A stretch of 64,000 nt of DNA, from NCBI RefSeq assembly GCF_018860345.1, contig NZ_JAHKPJ010000020.1, positions 168,550-232,549 on the forward strand. Direction: 5' to 3'. Position numbers and translations under genes: made by a program. The DNA is from Psychrosphaera sp. F3M07 (GTDB taxonomy: Bacteria > Pseudomonadota > Gammaproteobacteria > Enterobacterales > Alteromonadaceae). The notes under the pieces were generated by a model, which made no database searches, was not told the DNA's origin, and saw nothing but the letters and a program-made list of their open reading frames with translations. How positions within the stretch are numbered: the stretch's first letter is position 1; every line of letters begins with the position of its first letter. Below are positions 26,592-34,971 of this stretch, one piece after another.

Positions 26592-28085
26592 TTAGTTACT
26601 GACAGAGATTAATTCAACAGTACCGTCTTCTTGTACTTCAGCTATATGACCTTCCGGCTCTTTCATTAATAATAGCGCAGCAAAACCAACCACTGCGGTT
26701 GCGGCTATTACTAAGAAGAAAGTACTGTAATCAACCAGAGATAACACAGTTAAGTACACTACCGCCCCCACATTTCCGTAAGCGCCCGTCATGCCAGCAA
26801 TCTGACCTGTCATGCGACGTTTAATCAAAGGAACCGCAGCAAATACCGCCCCTTCTCCTGATTGCACAAAGAACGAACATGCCATTGCAGCAACAACGGC
26901 TAACCATACCGGCCATGAGCTATCAACTTGTCCCATCATAAAATAACCAATAGCTAAACCAGCGGTAAGGATTAATAACACAGGTTTACGACCATAACGG
27001 TCCGACAACCAACCACCACCTGGACGAGACATTAAATTCATAAAGGCGTAAGCGGACGCCACCATACCAGCAACCACAGGGGTTAATTCAAAGGTTTCAG
27101 AAAAGAACAAAGGCAACATTGAAATAACCGCCAATTCAGAACCAAAAGTAGCAAAGTATAAAATGTTTAACACCGCTACTTGTTTAAAGCTGTATTTATG
27201 AATTTCAGCAACGGGCTCAACAAAGATGTTTTTATTCACCTGCCATACATGGTAACTATCAAATAAATATAACGCGGCTAAACCAATATAAATGCCATTA
27301 ACTAAAGTCTCACTGAACATATTGATGCCAGCGGGTGATAACTTCCACGTTAACAACGCTAACGCGCCGTACATAGGTATTTTCATTATCAACAATAACC
27401 AAAAATCACCTTTAGACGTTACTTCCATCGCGCCAGCTTTTTTAGGTCGATAATAAGTAGATCCTTTTGGTGTATCCGATACATTTTTATAAAAGATAAA
27501 AGAATAAATCAAACTAACTAGACCCGTTAAGCCCATTGCCCAGCGCCAACCATCTTCTCCGCCAAATACGCCAGCACAAATCGCAGCAACAGTCGGTAAG
27601 GTAAATGCCGCTGCAGCAGACCCAAAGTTACCCCAACCACCGTAAATACCTTCAGCAGTACCTAATTCATTATGTGGGAACCACTCCGATACCAAACGAA
27701 TACCAACAACAAAACCAGCACCAATAAGACCCAGTGCAAAGCGAGCTATTGCGGCTTGGGTAAATGTATCGGCCATAGCAAAAGCAAAACAAGGAATAGA
27801 ACAAATAGCTAAAAGGCCGGTGTATATTAATCTTGGTCCATATTTATCCGTTAACATACCCACTATGACTCGAGCTGGAATGGTAAAGGCAACGTTTAAA
27901 ATAAGTAACGTTTTGATTTCTGCCGTGGTTAATCCCAAAGATTCTTTTACTGCCATCAACATTGGAGCAAAGTTAAACCACACCATGAAGGTGATAAAAA
28001 ATGCAATCCAACTCAGATGTAATATTTTCATTTTTCCTTGAAAGGAAAAGAGATTGAATTTGCTCGGCGTTTCATTTGCTGTCAT
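26592..28085 (-). CDS. narK: NarK-type nitrate/nitrite transporter (NNP family)
   Basis: Twelve-helix major facilitator protein of 497 residues carrying the nitrate signatures GWGNFGSAAAAF and GAYGNVGAVVYL and the substrate-binding arginines in the PARVIVGML and SRPGGGW segments. It probably imports nitrate (and exchanges nitrite). The ATG at 28085 is chosen: the in-frame ATG at 28118 abuts the T run of the leader terminator and has no ribosome site, while 28085 has GAGAA nearby. First gene of a unit with the kinase/phosphatase, behind a NasT leader. Confidence 0.92.
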   Translation of the reverse strand: MTANETPSKFNLFSFQGKMKILHLSWIAFFITFMVWFNFAPMLMAVKESLGLTTAEIKTLLILNVAFTIPARVIVGMLTDKYGPRLIYTGLLAICSIPCFAFAMADTFTQAAIARFALGLIGAGFVVGIRLVSEWFPHNELGTAEGIYGGWGNFGSAAAAFTLPTVAAICAGVFGGEDGWRWAMGLTGLVSLIYSFIFYKNVSDTPKGSTYYRPKKAGAMEVTSKGDFWLLLIMKIPMYGALALLTWKLSPAGINMFSETLVNGIYIGLAALYLFDSYHVWQVNKNIFVEPVAEIHKYSFKQVAVLNILYFATFGSELAVISMLPLFFSETFELTPVVAGMVASAYAFMNLMSRPGGGWLSDRYGRKPVLLILTAGLAIGYFMMGQVDSSWPVWLAVVAAMACSFFVQSGEGAVFAAVPLIKRRMTGQIAGMTGAYGNVGAVVYLTVLSLVDYSTFFLVIAATAVVGFAALLLMKEPEGHIAEVQEDGTVELISVSN

Positions 28086-28118
28086 GGGGTTTCTCGTTTG
28101 TTCTACTTTTTTAGTCAT

Positions 28119-28174
28119 AAAAAAAAGCCACCCAGAACAAGTGATTCACTTGCCCATAGGTGGCTTCTTTGCCA
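28119..28174 (-). promoter_or_regulatory. NasT-responsive antitermination leader of narK
   Basis: Hairpin P2, TGGC/GCCA closing AAAGAA (28161-28174, read on the minus strand), has A1 and G4 of the ANTAR hexaloop. Its 3' arm is the 5' arm of a terminator, GCCACC/GGTGGC (28127-28132 with 28159-28164), with inner CAAGTG/CACTTG and eight T on the minus strand (28119-28126). P2 and terminator exclude each other. P1 is less clear; a CATTAAGCC-type hairpin with GAAA loop just upstream is one option. Confidence 0.8.
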
Positions 28175-28221
28175 TATCTTCAACTGTAAACATAAACCTT
28201 TCGGCTTAATGTAGGTTAAAT

Positions 28222-28237
28222 AGCACCTTTAATGCCA
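28222..28237 (-). promoter_or_regulatory. candidate sigma-54 promoter of narK
   Basis: On the minus strand TGGCATTAAAGGTGCT has TGGCA at -24 and TGCT at -12 with GG-N10-GC spacing (G for T in the -12 element). Start near 28210 puts the leader hairpins just downstream. Confidence 0.5.
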
Positions 28238-28311
28238 AATATTGAAATCATAATATTAACAGATGGTTACGTTATTTTTAGCGCCAAAATTATATTATTT
28301 ACAACCTTATA

Positions 28312-28328
28312 TGCACAACAATGATCCA
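28312..28328 (-). promoter_or_regulatory. NtrC-like 17-bp site upstream of narK
   Basis: On the minus strand TGGATCATTGTTGTGCA, 9 of 12 matches to TGCACC-N5-GGTGCA. The same 17-mer with one change lies upstream of nrtA (45227-45243). It is 75 bp upstream of the sigma-54 element. Confidence 0.5.
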
Positions 28329-28455
28329 AGCTCGCACTGATCCGGCGCAATACTTTTTCAGCTCAACAACTCAATGGTTAGAATTGTTTTATTATTGTTT
28401 TTTTCTTATCAAATGCCCAGTACACTGGGGTTAATTTAATCTCGAAGGATCCATA

Positions 28456-29052
28456 ATGAGAAACATCCTTATTATTTTGGCTCATCCCAATTTGGCAAAC
28501 TCTCAAATAAACAGAACTTTTATCGACGCCATTGAACAAAATGACAAGGTAACCATTCACGACTTATACCTTACTTACCCAGATGGCGTGATAGACATTG
28601 ATGCTGAACAAGCAAAGTTATCCAGCGCAGACGTGGTTATTTTTCAACATCCTTTTTATTGGTATAGCGCCCCCGCAATCCTTAAAGAATGGTTTGATTT
28701 AGTCTTACAGTTTAACTATGCCTACGGGCCTAAAGGTAATGCCTTAAAAGGTAAACAATGGTTAACCGTAATAACCACAGGCGGCAGTAAAGAAGCTTAT
28801 TGCACCCAAGGTCATAATCGATTCACCATTCGCGAATTATTAACGCCATTTGATCAAACCGCGCATTTATGTGAAATGGAATTTTTACCGCCATTTGTTG
28901 CTCACAGCGCTAGAAACTTAAGTAAAAATCCAGACAAGCTGAAACACTTAGCTGAGCAATATCAAAAATTTATTCATGAATTACAAGACGACAACTTTGA
29001 TAGTGAATCCGTGAGTCACTTACAAACTTTAAATCAACGTTGGGAGCAATAA
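28456..29052 (+). CDS. kefG: KefG-type NAD(P)H oxidoreductase ancillary protein
   Basis: Flavodoxin-fold quinone oxidoreductase-like protein of 198 residues. NLANSQINRTFIDAIE near the N-terminus, HPFYWYSAPAILKEWFDLVL and GPKGNALKGKQWLTVITTGG are the KefF/KefG family hallmarks. Such proteins dock on Kef potassium efflux systems and are needed for full activity. SD AGGA is seven bases upstream, and its stop is one base before kefB, a tight operon. Confidence 0.92.
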   Translation: MRNILIILAHPNLANSQINRTFIDAIEQNDKVTIHDLYLTYPDGVIDIDAEQAKLSSADVVIFQHPFYWYSAPAILKEWFDLVLQFNYAYGPKGNALKGKQWLTVITTGGSKEAYCTQGHNRFTIRELLTPFDQTAHLCEMEFLPPFVAHSARNLSKNPDKLKHLAEQYQKFIHELQDDNFDSESVSHLQTLNQRWEQ

Positions 29053-29053
29053 C

Positions 29054-30898
29054 ATGGAACATGGAAATTTGTTATTTGATGCCTTTATTTACTTATGTGC
29101 CGCGGTGATTTCAGTCCCTATCGCCAAGCGATTAGGTTTAGGTTCCGTCTTAGGTTATTTAGTGGCGGGTGTGTTAATAGGCCCATTTGTTTTAGGTTTT
29201 GTTGGCGATCAAACCAATGTAATGCACTTTGCTGAATTCGGCGTTGTCATGATGTTATTTTTAGTTGGTTTAGAGTTAAAACCAAGTTTGTTGTGGAAAA
29301 TGCGTGGGCCAATTGTTGGAACTGGTGGCTTACAAGTCTTATTAAGCACAGCTGTGATCACTTTAATTGCCATGTATTTAGGGCTGATTTGGCAACAAGC
29401 TTTAGCCATAGGTATGGTCTTGGCTTTGTCTTCAACCGCCATTGTATTACAGAGTCTGCAAGAAAAAGGGTTGATGAAAACATCCGCAGGACAGAGCGCT
29501 TTTGCTGTATTGTTATTCCAAGATATTGCCGTCATCCCTATGTTAGCCATTTTGCCTTTATTGGCTGTTACCTCCCCTGAATTAACGGTAAACGCGGATA
29601 CATCCCAAGCAGGCTGGGTTAAAGGGCTTATTGTAGCAGGCGTCATAGCCGCGATAATCTTTGGCGGTAAATATCTGATGAATCCTATTTTTGGATTTAT
29701 CGCTAAGTCCAAATTACGTGAGATCTTCACCGCGTCTGCTTTATTGTTAGTGATAGGTGTTGCACTAGCAATGCAAGCCATTGGGTTATCTCCTGCATTA
29801 GGTACCTTTATCGCGGGCGTAGTATTGGCAGAAAGTGATTTTCGCCATGAGCTCGAAAGTAATATTGAACCATTTAAAGGATTATTACTGGGTTTGTTTT
29901 TTATCAGCGTTGGGGCAGGTATTAACTTCGAACTTCTGCTTGCCGATCCGTTAGTTGTTATTGGCCTTACAGTCGCCTTGATCATTGGTAAGTTTCTGGT
30001 GTTATTTTTACTCGCCAAATCCAATAAATTAGCCAAACCAGATGCTTGGTTATTTTCGGTTGCCTTAGCTCAAGCAGGTGAGTTTGCGTTTGTATTGTTC
30101 GCTTTTGCTAGCACCAGCGGCGTTTTACCAACAGGCTTAATTGGATTATTAACCTTGGTCGTTGCCAGCTCTATGTTATTAACCCCATTGATGTTAATTG
30201 TGAATGAGAAATACATATCACCACGTTTTGCTACCCATAAAAAAGAACAACGTCCTGCGGATGTTATCGACGAGGACAACCCAATTATCGTCATTGGCTT
30301 TGGTCGTTTTGGCCAGTCTGTCGGACGTTTATTATTAGCCAACAATGTTAAAGCAACTGTATTGGATCATGACGCGAGTCAAATTGAAATGGTACGTAAA
30401 TTTGGTTTTAAAGTTTATTTTGGTGAAGGTGAAAGTGCAGAGTTATTACACAGCGCTGGCGCTGATACCGCTCAAGCCATTGTGGTTGCAGTTGATAATG
30501 TAGACAGCAGTTTAAACATAGTGCATATGGTGCAAAAACATTTCCCTCACTTAAAGATCTTAGCCAGAGCAATCAACCGATTACACGCAGTTGAATTACA
30601 CCGTTTAGGGGTGAATGAAATAGAACGAGAAACCATGGCATCTGGTGCAGAACTTGGCGCAAAAGCCTTAGTTGCACTTGGTTGGCAAAGTAATATCGCC
30701 TACAGAACGAGTCGGTTATTCAAAAAACACGATGATCAAAGTGTATTAGAACTGGCTGCATTTAATGGTGATGAACATGAATACATTTCCAAAACCAATG
30801 AAGCCAGACGTTTGTTAGAAGAAACATTAAAACAAGATGGCACATGGCAACATGACGCTGATGAACACGCGTGGGAAAAACCGGGTAAATTAAAATAG
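29054..30898 (+). CDS. kefB: glutathione-gated K+/H+ antiporter (KefB/C type)
   Basis: Protein of 614 residues: CPA2 antiporter domain with about 12 membrane helices (1-385) followed by a cytoplasmic RCK/TrkA-N nucleotide-binding domain (IIVIGFGRFGQSVGRLLL near residues 412-430). Known Kef systems release potassium under electrophile stress, gated by glutathione adducts. The kefG-kefB pair is standard. Which paralogue (B or C) is not decisive from sequence, but the KefG partner supports KefB. Confidence 0.92.
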   Translation: MEHGNLLFDAFIYLCAAVISVPIAKRLGLGSVLGYLVAGVLIGPFVLGFVGDQTNVMHFAEFGVVMMLFLVGLELKPSLLWKMRGPIVGTGGLQVLLSTAVITLIAMYLGLIWQQALAIGMVLALSSTAIVLQSLQEKGLMKTSAGQSAFAVLLFQDIAVIPMLAILPLLAVTSPELTVNADTSQAGWVKGLIVAGVIAAIIFGGKYLMNPIFGFIAKSKLREIFTASALLLVIGVALAMQAIGLSPALGTFIAGVVLAESDFRHELESNIEPFKGLLLGLFFISVGAGINFELLLADPLVVIGLTVALIIGKFLVLFLLAKSNKLAKPDAWLFSVALAQAGEFAFVLFAFASTSGVLPTGLIGLLTLVVASSMLLTPLMLIVNEKYISPRFATHKKEQRPADVIDEDNPIIVIGFGRFGQSVGRLLLANNVKATVLDHDASQIEMVRKFGFKVYFGEGESAELLHSAGADTAQAIVVAVDNVDSSLNIVHMVQKHFPHLKILARAINRLHAVELHRLGVNEIERETMASGAELGAKALVALGWQSNIAYRTSRLFKKHDDQSVLELAAFNGDEHEYISKTNEARRLLEETLKQDGTWQHDADEHAWEKPGKLK

Positions 30899-30933
30899 AA
30901 TTAAAATCATCCAAAATATAAAAAGGCAAACAC

Positions 30934-31329
30934 ATGGTAGGCGAAACCAATTTAACAACATTATTACAGTCTATGTCGCCAAAATTAATGACTGATGAAT
31001 ATGTATTTTGTTGTGTAACAGACAATCACATGGATTATCAAGCCTTGTCTCCATTAGCCACATTCCGTGAAACTGAGGGCTTAACGTTAGTCATCACTAA
31101 AGCGCAGGCAGAAGCAAATAATATCCCATTTGAATCTGTATTTAGTGGCATTACATTAACGGTTCATTCTAGTTTAGATGCCGTTGGTTTAACCGCTGCA
31201 GTAGCCAGTAAATTAGCTGAATATGAAATCAGTGCTAATGTGATAGCTGCGTATTACCACGATCATATTTTTGTACAAAAAGAGAAGGCTGAACTGGCGA
31301 TCAAGGCGTTACAAGAGTTTTCTATTTAA
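30934..31329 (+). CDS. ACT domain-containing protein
   Basis: Protein of 131 residues in two parts: an N-terminal DUF2241-like region (TTLLQSMSPKLMTDEYVFCCVT) and a C-terminal ACT-like fold (VHSSLDAVGLTAAVASKLAEYEISANVIAAYYHDHIFVQ, about 70-125). ACT domains often bind amino acids and regulate enzymes; here no catalytic domain is attached. It lies 35 bp after kefB and may be its third cotranscribed gene. Confidence 0.8.
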   Translation: MVGETNLTTLLQSMSPKLMTDEYVFCCVTDNHMDYQALSPLATFRETEGLTLVITKAQAEANNIPFESVFSGITLTVHSSLDAVGLTAAVASKLAEYEISANVIAAYYHDHIFVQKEKAELAIKALQEFSI

Positions 31330-31445
31330 ACCCTAATCGTCATTTTAAAAAACGACTCTAAGGATGGCTAATATCGACAAAGCCATCAGCACCTTAACGA
31401 ATATGCAAACCAACTTGAATTGTGACAGGATTACTTGGGGGAGTC

Positions 31446-31540
31446 CTGTAGTTAAATAATATTAACTACAGCATGGATTTATTGAGTATTAATTAAAAAA
31501 TATACTAATACTCAATAAACATAACGCTAATTAATTAGCG
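31446..31540. repeat. cluster of three inverted repeats downstream of the ACT gene
   Basis: CTGTAGTTA/TAACTACAG (31446-31454 with 31463-31471), a 14-bp pair TTTATTGAGTATTA/TAATACTCAATAAA (31478-31491 with 31506-31519), and a 16-bp palindrome CGCTAATTAATTAGCG (31525-31540) that overlaps the stop of the small minus-strand gene. No clear T tract marks them as ordinary terminators; they may jointly terminate the two converging transcripts. The rest of 31330-31445 shows nothing. Confidence 0.55.
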
Positions 31541-31693
31541 TGTAATAACATGCCAGATCACATAAAACCAAGATAAAAAGCCATGTAAAATGGCCCATAA
31601 CACTGACTTATTTACGCTCCATGAAATAGCGATGGAGAGTGCCGTTCCAAATGTGATCCCGTACTTTGCAATTTCTTTTCCTGATTTTTCCAT
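31535..31693 (-). CDS. small conserved-type membrane protein (52 aa)
   Basis: Short open frame encoding 52 residues: basic, polar start (MEKSGKEIAKYG), a helix with conserved-looking IAISWSVNKSVLWAILHGF, and an aromatic end (WFYVIWHVITR). AGGAAG is about seven to nine bases before the ATG. The pattern SW-N-S-WA-HG-W-YV resembles a small membrane protein I have seen widely distributed, but I cannot name it. Converges with the ACT gene and stands just outside the integron array. Confidence 0.65.
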   Translation of the reverse strand: MEKSGKEIAKYGITFGTALSIAISWSVNKSVLWAILHGFLSWFYVIWHVITR

Positions 31694-31914
31694 TAATCAT
31701 CTTCCTAATTGTTATTTTTATTATGGTTTAAATGCAATAAACATCACGGGTTAGGTAAAGGCATATCGCGCACTAACCCGTTAACGTTAACAACCTTTTA
31801 CATGGTTATTCTACCTGTATATTGACACAATATTGTGCCTCATTTGCTCTATTTGGTATTTAAAGTGATTTGTACTCGTTTAAAAGTGAAAATATAGAGT
31901 CAAAGCCAACAAAT

Positions 31915-32014
31915 GCTATGAACGCTTCATTAAGAAGCGAGTTTAGGTTTGCTAAACTAGTGACGAAGGAACTCGAGCAAGCCGTGACGAGTCTTTCTTG
32001 AATGACTTGTTAGC
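31915..32014 (-). repeat. attC site 5 (end of array, degenerate)
   Basis: Follows brnA, whose stop lies inside it. Outer core is degenerate (GAACGC instead of TAACGCC at 31920), but the AACGCTTCATTAAGAAGCG arm and the TTGAATGACTTGTTAGC arm pair. It marks the end of the array. Confidence 0.7.
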
Positions 32015-32258
32015 TTTCGTGGTGATGTTTGTTTTCCTGGCTTTCCAATCGTTCAGCTAGCCAAACTTTAATAATAGATTGCCTTGTTACACCTATTCGA
32101 CTTGCTTCTCTGTCAAGTGAATCAATCATCCATGAAGGGAAATCAACATTAACTCTTCGCTGACTTTGTAAAGGACGTTTAGCTTTAGTCAGATCCAAGT
32201 GCTCTAGGATGTCATCTTGATTTTCGTCAAACGCTTCATCAAATTTGTTAGCTTTCAT
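32010..32258 (-). CDS. brnA: BrnA-type antitoxin
   Basis: Protein of 82 residues with the BrnA_antitoxin pattern: N-terminal charged part and a ribbon-helix-helix (RRVNVDFPSWMIDSLDREASRIGVTRQSIIKVWLAERLE). BrnA neutralises BrnT and represses the operon by DNA binding. The ATG overlaps the brnT stop by 11 bp. Contained in the last integron cassette. Confidence 0.9.
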   Translation of the reverse strand: MKANKFDEAFDENQDDILEHLDLTKAKRPLQSQRRVNVDFPSWMIDSLDREASRIGVTRQSIIKVWLAERLESQENKHHHES

Positions 32259-32511
32259 AGAAATTCACCTCTTTCTTTCTGGATCTTCGAATCGATATTA
32301 TGCGGATGATCTTTTTCCGATACGTAATTACAGCAGACCAGTGTTTGTTATCAATAGTACCAATAACAAGAAACCTTGATTCGTCAGAAGTATTTGCTGG
32401 AATTTCGATTAAATTAGGATCAGACCAGAGCTCTTGAGCATCAACAAAGTCGATTCCATGCTTCTCAAAATTCAGCGTACTTTTTTGTATATCAAATTCG
32501 AAATCATACAT
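32248..32511 (-). CDS. brnT: BrnT-type ribonuclease toxin
   Basis: Protein of 87 residues matching BrnT: FDIQKSTLNFEKHGIDFVDAQELW, RFLVIGTIDNKHWSAVITYR and IRIISIRRSRKKEV, the RelE-like fold of these toxins that cleave RNA. Together with brnA it forms a complete type II toxin-antitoxin cassette, a known way of stabilising integron arrays. The promoter must lie in the cassette upstream of 32511. Confidence 0.9.
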   Translation of the reverse strand: MYDFEFDIQKSTLNFEKHGIDFVDAQELWSDPNLIEIPANTSDESRFLVIGTIDNKHWSAVITYRKKIIRIISIRRSRKKEVNFYES

Positions 32512-32562
32512 GAGTTAAAAGTATACCTTTATTACTCAATTTGCAACTTGGAAGATAAGAAA

Positions 32563-32661
32563 GCTAACACCTTACTAATGGGCACATAAATGCTTGGCTA
32601 AAATTAGTGACGAAGGAGCGCAAGCCAACTGTTTAGCGTCCGTTTGAGTAACTTGTTAAGT
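32563..32661 (-). repeat. attC site 4
   Basis: Runs from GCTAACACC to CTTGTTAAG, with GCTTGGCTAAAATTAGTG facing an AGCCAACTG-type arm. The DUF4062 gene ends inside it. Confidence 0.85.
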
Positions 32662-33648
32662 GCCTTTTTTGATACTCATTATTCCCATCAGTGTTGTCTT
32701 GCCAAACTCAGTTATTTTCCAAAACTGACCAAAGCCTCCACCTTTCAGAGTTAACTCATCTACTTTTACTAAACCAAGCGCGATCAATTGTATTTTAATT
32801 TGTTTTTTAGACTCATCATCAAGGCTCGGAAGATAATCACCAATACCTGCTTTTACGCCAAGTCTAGATGAAATAATTTTTTGGACTTCGTACTCTGATT
32901 GATATTGAAATAAATCAGGACCAATTATTGAAAATAGTTCATTCCAATTAATCTTAACTTTCCAAGGTTGCTTTGAATAACCTGAGCCAGGAGATGACTT
33001 GCCCTCTATTTCAATTAAATCTTCACCTTGCGAAAGTGACTCTATTGCCACAATACTTTGTTGTGGATTTTCCGCGGATTTTTTTCTTAATGCCTCATTT
33101 TCTTTTCGCAAATCATTTAGTTCTCTCAATAAATCCGTCGAGTTAGCCTGATCAGCCCTAACCCAGCCAACGGCAGGATATGTTTTGATAGTCTTTGATA
33201 AACTAAGTGCTACTAAGCCAGCTAACAAGTCAGCTCTACTCCAAAACTTAACCAATCGTCCAGTTGCTACTTTACTTCGAAAAGCTTCTAACTTTTCTTG
33301 TGCCTCTGTATTCATTTCGACTTTGCTAGCTGGTAAATCCTGAGGTTCATCGTGAAGCAAAGCTATAACTTTTAGCCCTTTAGATACAGCGTAATCATAT
33401 TCCATTTCAGTGTAACTAATACCCTCAGAAGAAACTGAACCGTAACGGCCACCAATAATTAGTAAATAATAATCACAATCATCAATAATTCTTTTAATAA
33501 ATTCCCACTGCTCCTCATCTGTAGCTGGAAATAATTCCATTCCAGCAGGAATACAGTCCATTTCCATTAATGCTTGAATGACTTGCTGTCTCTCTTCCTG
33601 TAAATCAGCAAAAGTAGAGCTTACAAATACTTGATATCTTTTTTCCAT
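32656..33648 (-). CDS. DUF4062 domain protein (cassette gene)
   Basis: Protein of 330 residues. N-terminal DUF4062 (about 1-125): [60 protein letters not shown]4062 resembles TIR-like and nucleotide-handling domains and is common in NTPase-associated signalling proteins. The middle (about 130-235) is linker and coiled coil, and the C-terminus (about 245-330) looks like a winged-helix-like domain ([30 protein letters not shown]). As a free cassette protein it may be an effector in defence, by inference only. Confidence 0.8.
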   Translation of the reverse strand: MEKRYQVFVSSTFADLQEERQQVIQALMEMDCIPAGMELFPATDEEQWEFIKRIIDDCDYYLLIIGGRYGSVSSEGISYTEMEYDYAVSKGLKVIALLHDEPQDLPASKVEMNTEAQEKLEAFRSKVATGRLVKFWSRADLLAGLVALSLSKTIKTYPAVGWVRADQANSTDLLRELNDLRKENEALRKKSAENPQQSIVAIESLSQGEDLIEIEGKSSPGSGYSKQPWKVKINWNELFSIIGPDLFQYQSEYEVQKIISSRLGVKAGIGDYLPSLDDESKKQIKIQLIALGLVKVDELTLKGGGFGQFWKITEFGKTTLMGIMSIKKGT

Positions 33649-33686
33649 TTTAGATAGACACTCTTTGATTGATTGTTACATTGGCA

Positions 33687-33785
33687 CTTAACGCCTCATT
33701 AAGAGGCTAAAAATAGTTGGTTAAAATAAGCGAGGCACGAGCAAAAACCAACTGTTTTTTGTCCTGCTTTAATGACTTGTTATAA
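33687..33785 (-). repeat. attC site 3
   Basis: CTTAACGCC at the cassette junction; internal TAGTTGGTTAAAAT faces AACCAACTG; ends at TTGTTATAA. The hypothetical gene at 33780 ends inside it. Confidence 0.88.
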
Positions 33786-34394
33786 CTCAAAGTTACCAGC
33801 GCTATCGCCTTTACCACCAAGATAATACGACGGTACTTTATTTGAAATACCAAGCCTATATATTCCAACACTAGATTCAATATTGGTTTTATATTTAGCT
33901 TGAATATTGTGGGATTTCCACAACAGTTCAATTGGAGTAAAGCTTTCACCATTTTCAGGTGCTATAGCAACTTTGGGTTTATGCCCGCCATTTGCACCCA
34001 ATGGAATAATCATTACTTTATCGGCTTTAATATGTTCTTGAAGCTTTAGCTTCCTAGCTAACACCCCAATTTGCTCTTCGTATTCTTCAAGTGTTTTATA
34101 TTCTGTTTGATTCCATGACCATTCGATTAAATTAGCGGTTCTATGGGGAAGTTGCGGCGAAAACTTATTGAGTTCTTTCGCATCCAACGGTTCATTACGA
34201 ATAAATGAGTAATGGTTTGAACAAAACTCTTTCTTAAGCCTATAGAAAATAGCACTTCTAGATTTATTCAGCCCCCAAGACTCATTATGTTCCCACCATG
34301 CATCATAAAATACTTCATGATCGTCAACACCTATAACCTTGATTATTGACTCACCATCATTTTCTTTTAAAACGTCTCCGAGATTAATACGCAT
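33780..34394 (-). CDS. hypothetical cassette protein
   Basis: Protein of 204 residues with no recognised domain. It has a tryptophan-rich first third (EVFYDAWWEHNESWGLNKS, EWSWNQTEYKTLEE), a predicted helix (EEYEEQIGVLARKLKLQEH) and a C-terminal part with a Gly/Ser-rich end (YYLGGKGDSAGNFEL). Cytoplasmic. Codon use is more AT-rich than in neighbouring chromosome genes, as is common for cassettes. Cassette 3 of the integron. Confidence 0.7.
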   Translation of the reverse strand: MRINLGDVLKENDGESIIKVIGVDDHEVFYDAWWEHNESWGLNKSRSAIFYRLKKEFCSNHYSFIRNEPLDAKELNKFSPQLPHRTANLIEWSWNQTEYKTLEEYEEQIGVLARKLKLQEHIKADKVMIIPLGANGGHKPKVAIAPENGESFTPIELLWKSHNIQAKYKTNIESSVGIYRLGISNKVPSYYLGGKGDSAGNFEL

Positions 34395-34408
34395 GACTTT
34401 CCATTGAG

Positions 34409-34506
34409 TTATAACGCCCTGTTAACAGGCAAAAACAGTTGGTTAAAATTAGCGACGAAGGAGCAAAAACCAACTGTTTTTTGTCCTTGTTTAACAGCTT
34501 GTTATA
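34409..34506 (-). repeat. attC site 2
   Basis: TTATAACGCC at the junction; AAAAACAGTTGGTTAAAATTAGC arm facing CAACTGTTTTTTGTC; ends GCTTGTTATA. Its right arm overlaps the stop of the exported-protein gene. Confidence 0.9.
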
Positions 34507-34958
34507 GCTCTTATTTCCGACTTTAATTCTTTTGAATTACTATGTAGCAATGGGATTTTATTAAGATCCAATGCAATAACCCTATCAGGGATGGTTGCAC
34601 CTTTAAAGCCATAACCTAACTCAACAATAAGTTGCTTATTTGGTTGGTAACTTATTACTGTGTAAGAAGTTGATCCACTTCCTTTAACAATTGATAAGTG
34701 AGTTCTCATGAGCATTAGGTCATTATCCATTAATTGGATAGATGCTCCTTTAGCTTCTCGTACTATCTTTCTTTCTGACTCAAAATACTTATTACAATAA
34801 CCAATATTTACTGTTCTTATCCCATTATCAAGACCAAAGTCTACGATATGAACCCCTAATTTATTTATTAGCTCATCAGTTAGGGGTGCATATAGATCTG
34901 TATCTGCTTTAGCCAGAGATGAAACTAAAATTGACAATAATAGTATTAAAGTGCGCAT
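34491..34958 (-). CDS. exported hypothetical cassette protein
   Basis: Protein of about 155 residues with a signal peptide (LILLLSILVSSLAKA) and a small beta-rich domain with two Cys (GYCNKYFE and the C-terminal TSC) that could form a disulfide. No family recognised. ATG 34958 is chosen because AGGTG lies upstream; the GTG at 34964 adds two residues. The stop lies within the attC. Cassette 2; exported cassette proteins of unknown role are common in marine integrons. Confidence 0.7.
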   Translation of the reverse strand: MRTLILLLSILVSSLAKADTDLYAPLTDELINKLGVHIVDFGLDNGIRTVNIGYCNKYFESERKIVREAKGASIQLMDNDLMLMRTHLSIVKGSGSTSYTVISYQPNKQLIVELGYGFKGATIPDRVIALDLNKIPLLHSNSKELKSEIRAITSC

Positions 34959-34971
34959 AATCACCTAGAGC

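Noticed and set aside
28312-28328. The narK 17-mer as a sigma-54 -24/-12 element
   Set aside because: TGG and GC are 11 rather than 10 bases apart; TGGCATTAAAGGTGCT at 28222-28237 has the correct spacing.
29209-30036. 275-residue open frame on the minus strand
   Set aside because: It lies antisense within kefB, whose protein is clearly conserved, and its translation is Asn/Thr/Pro-rich and lacks domain features.
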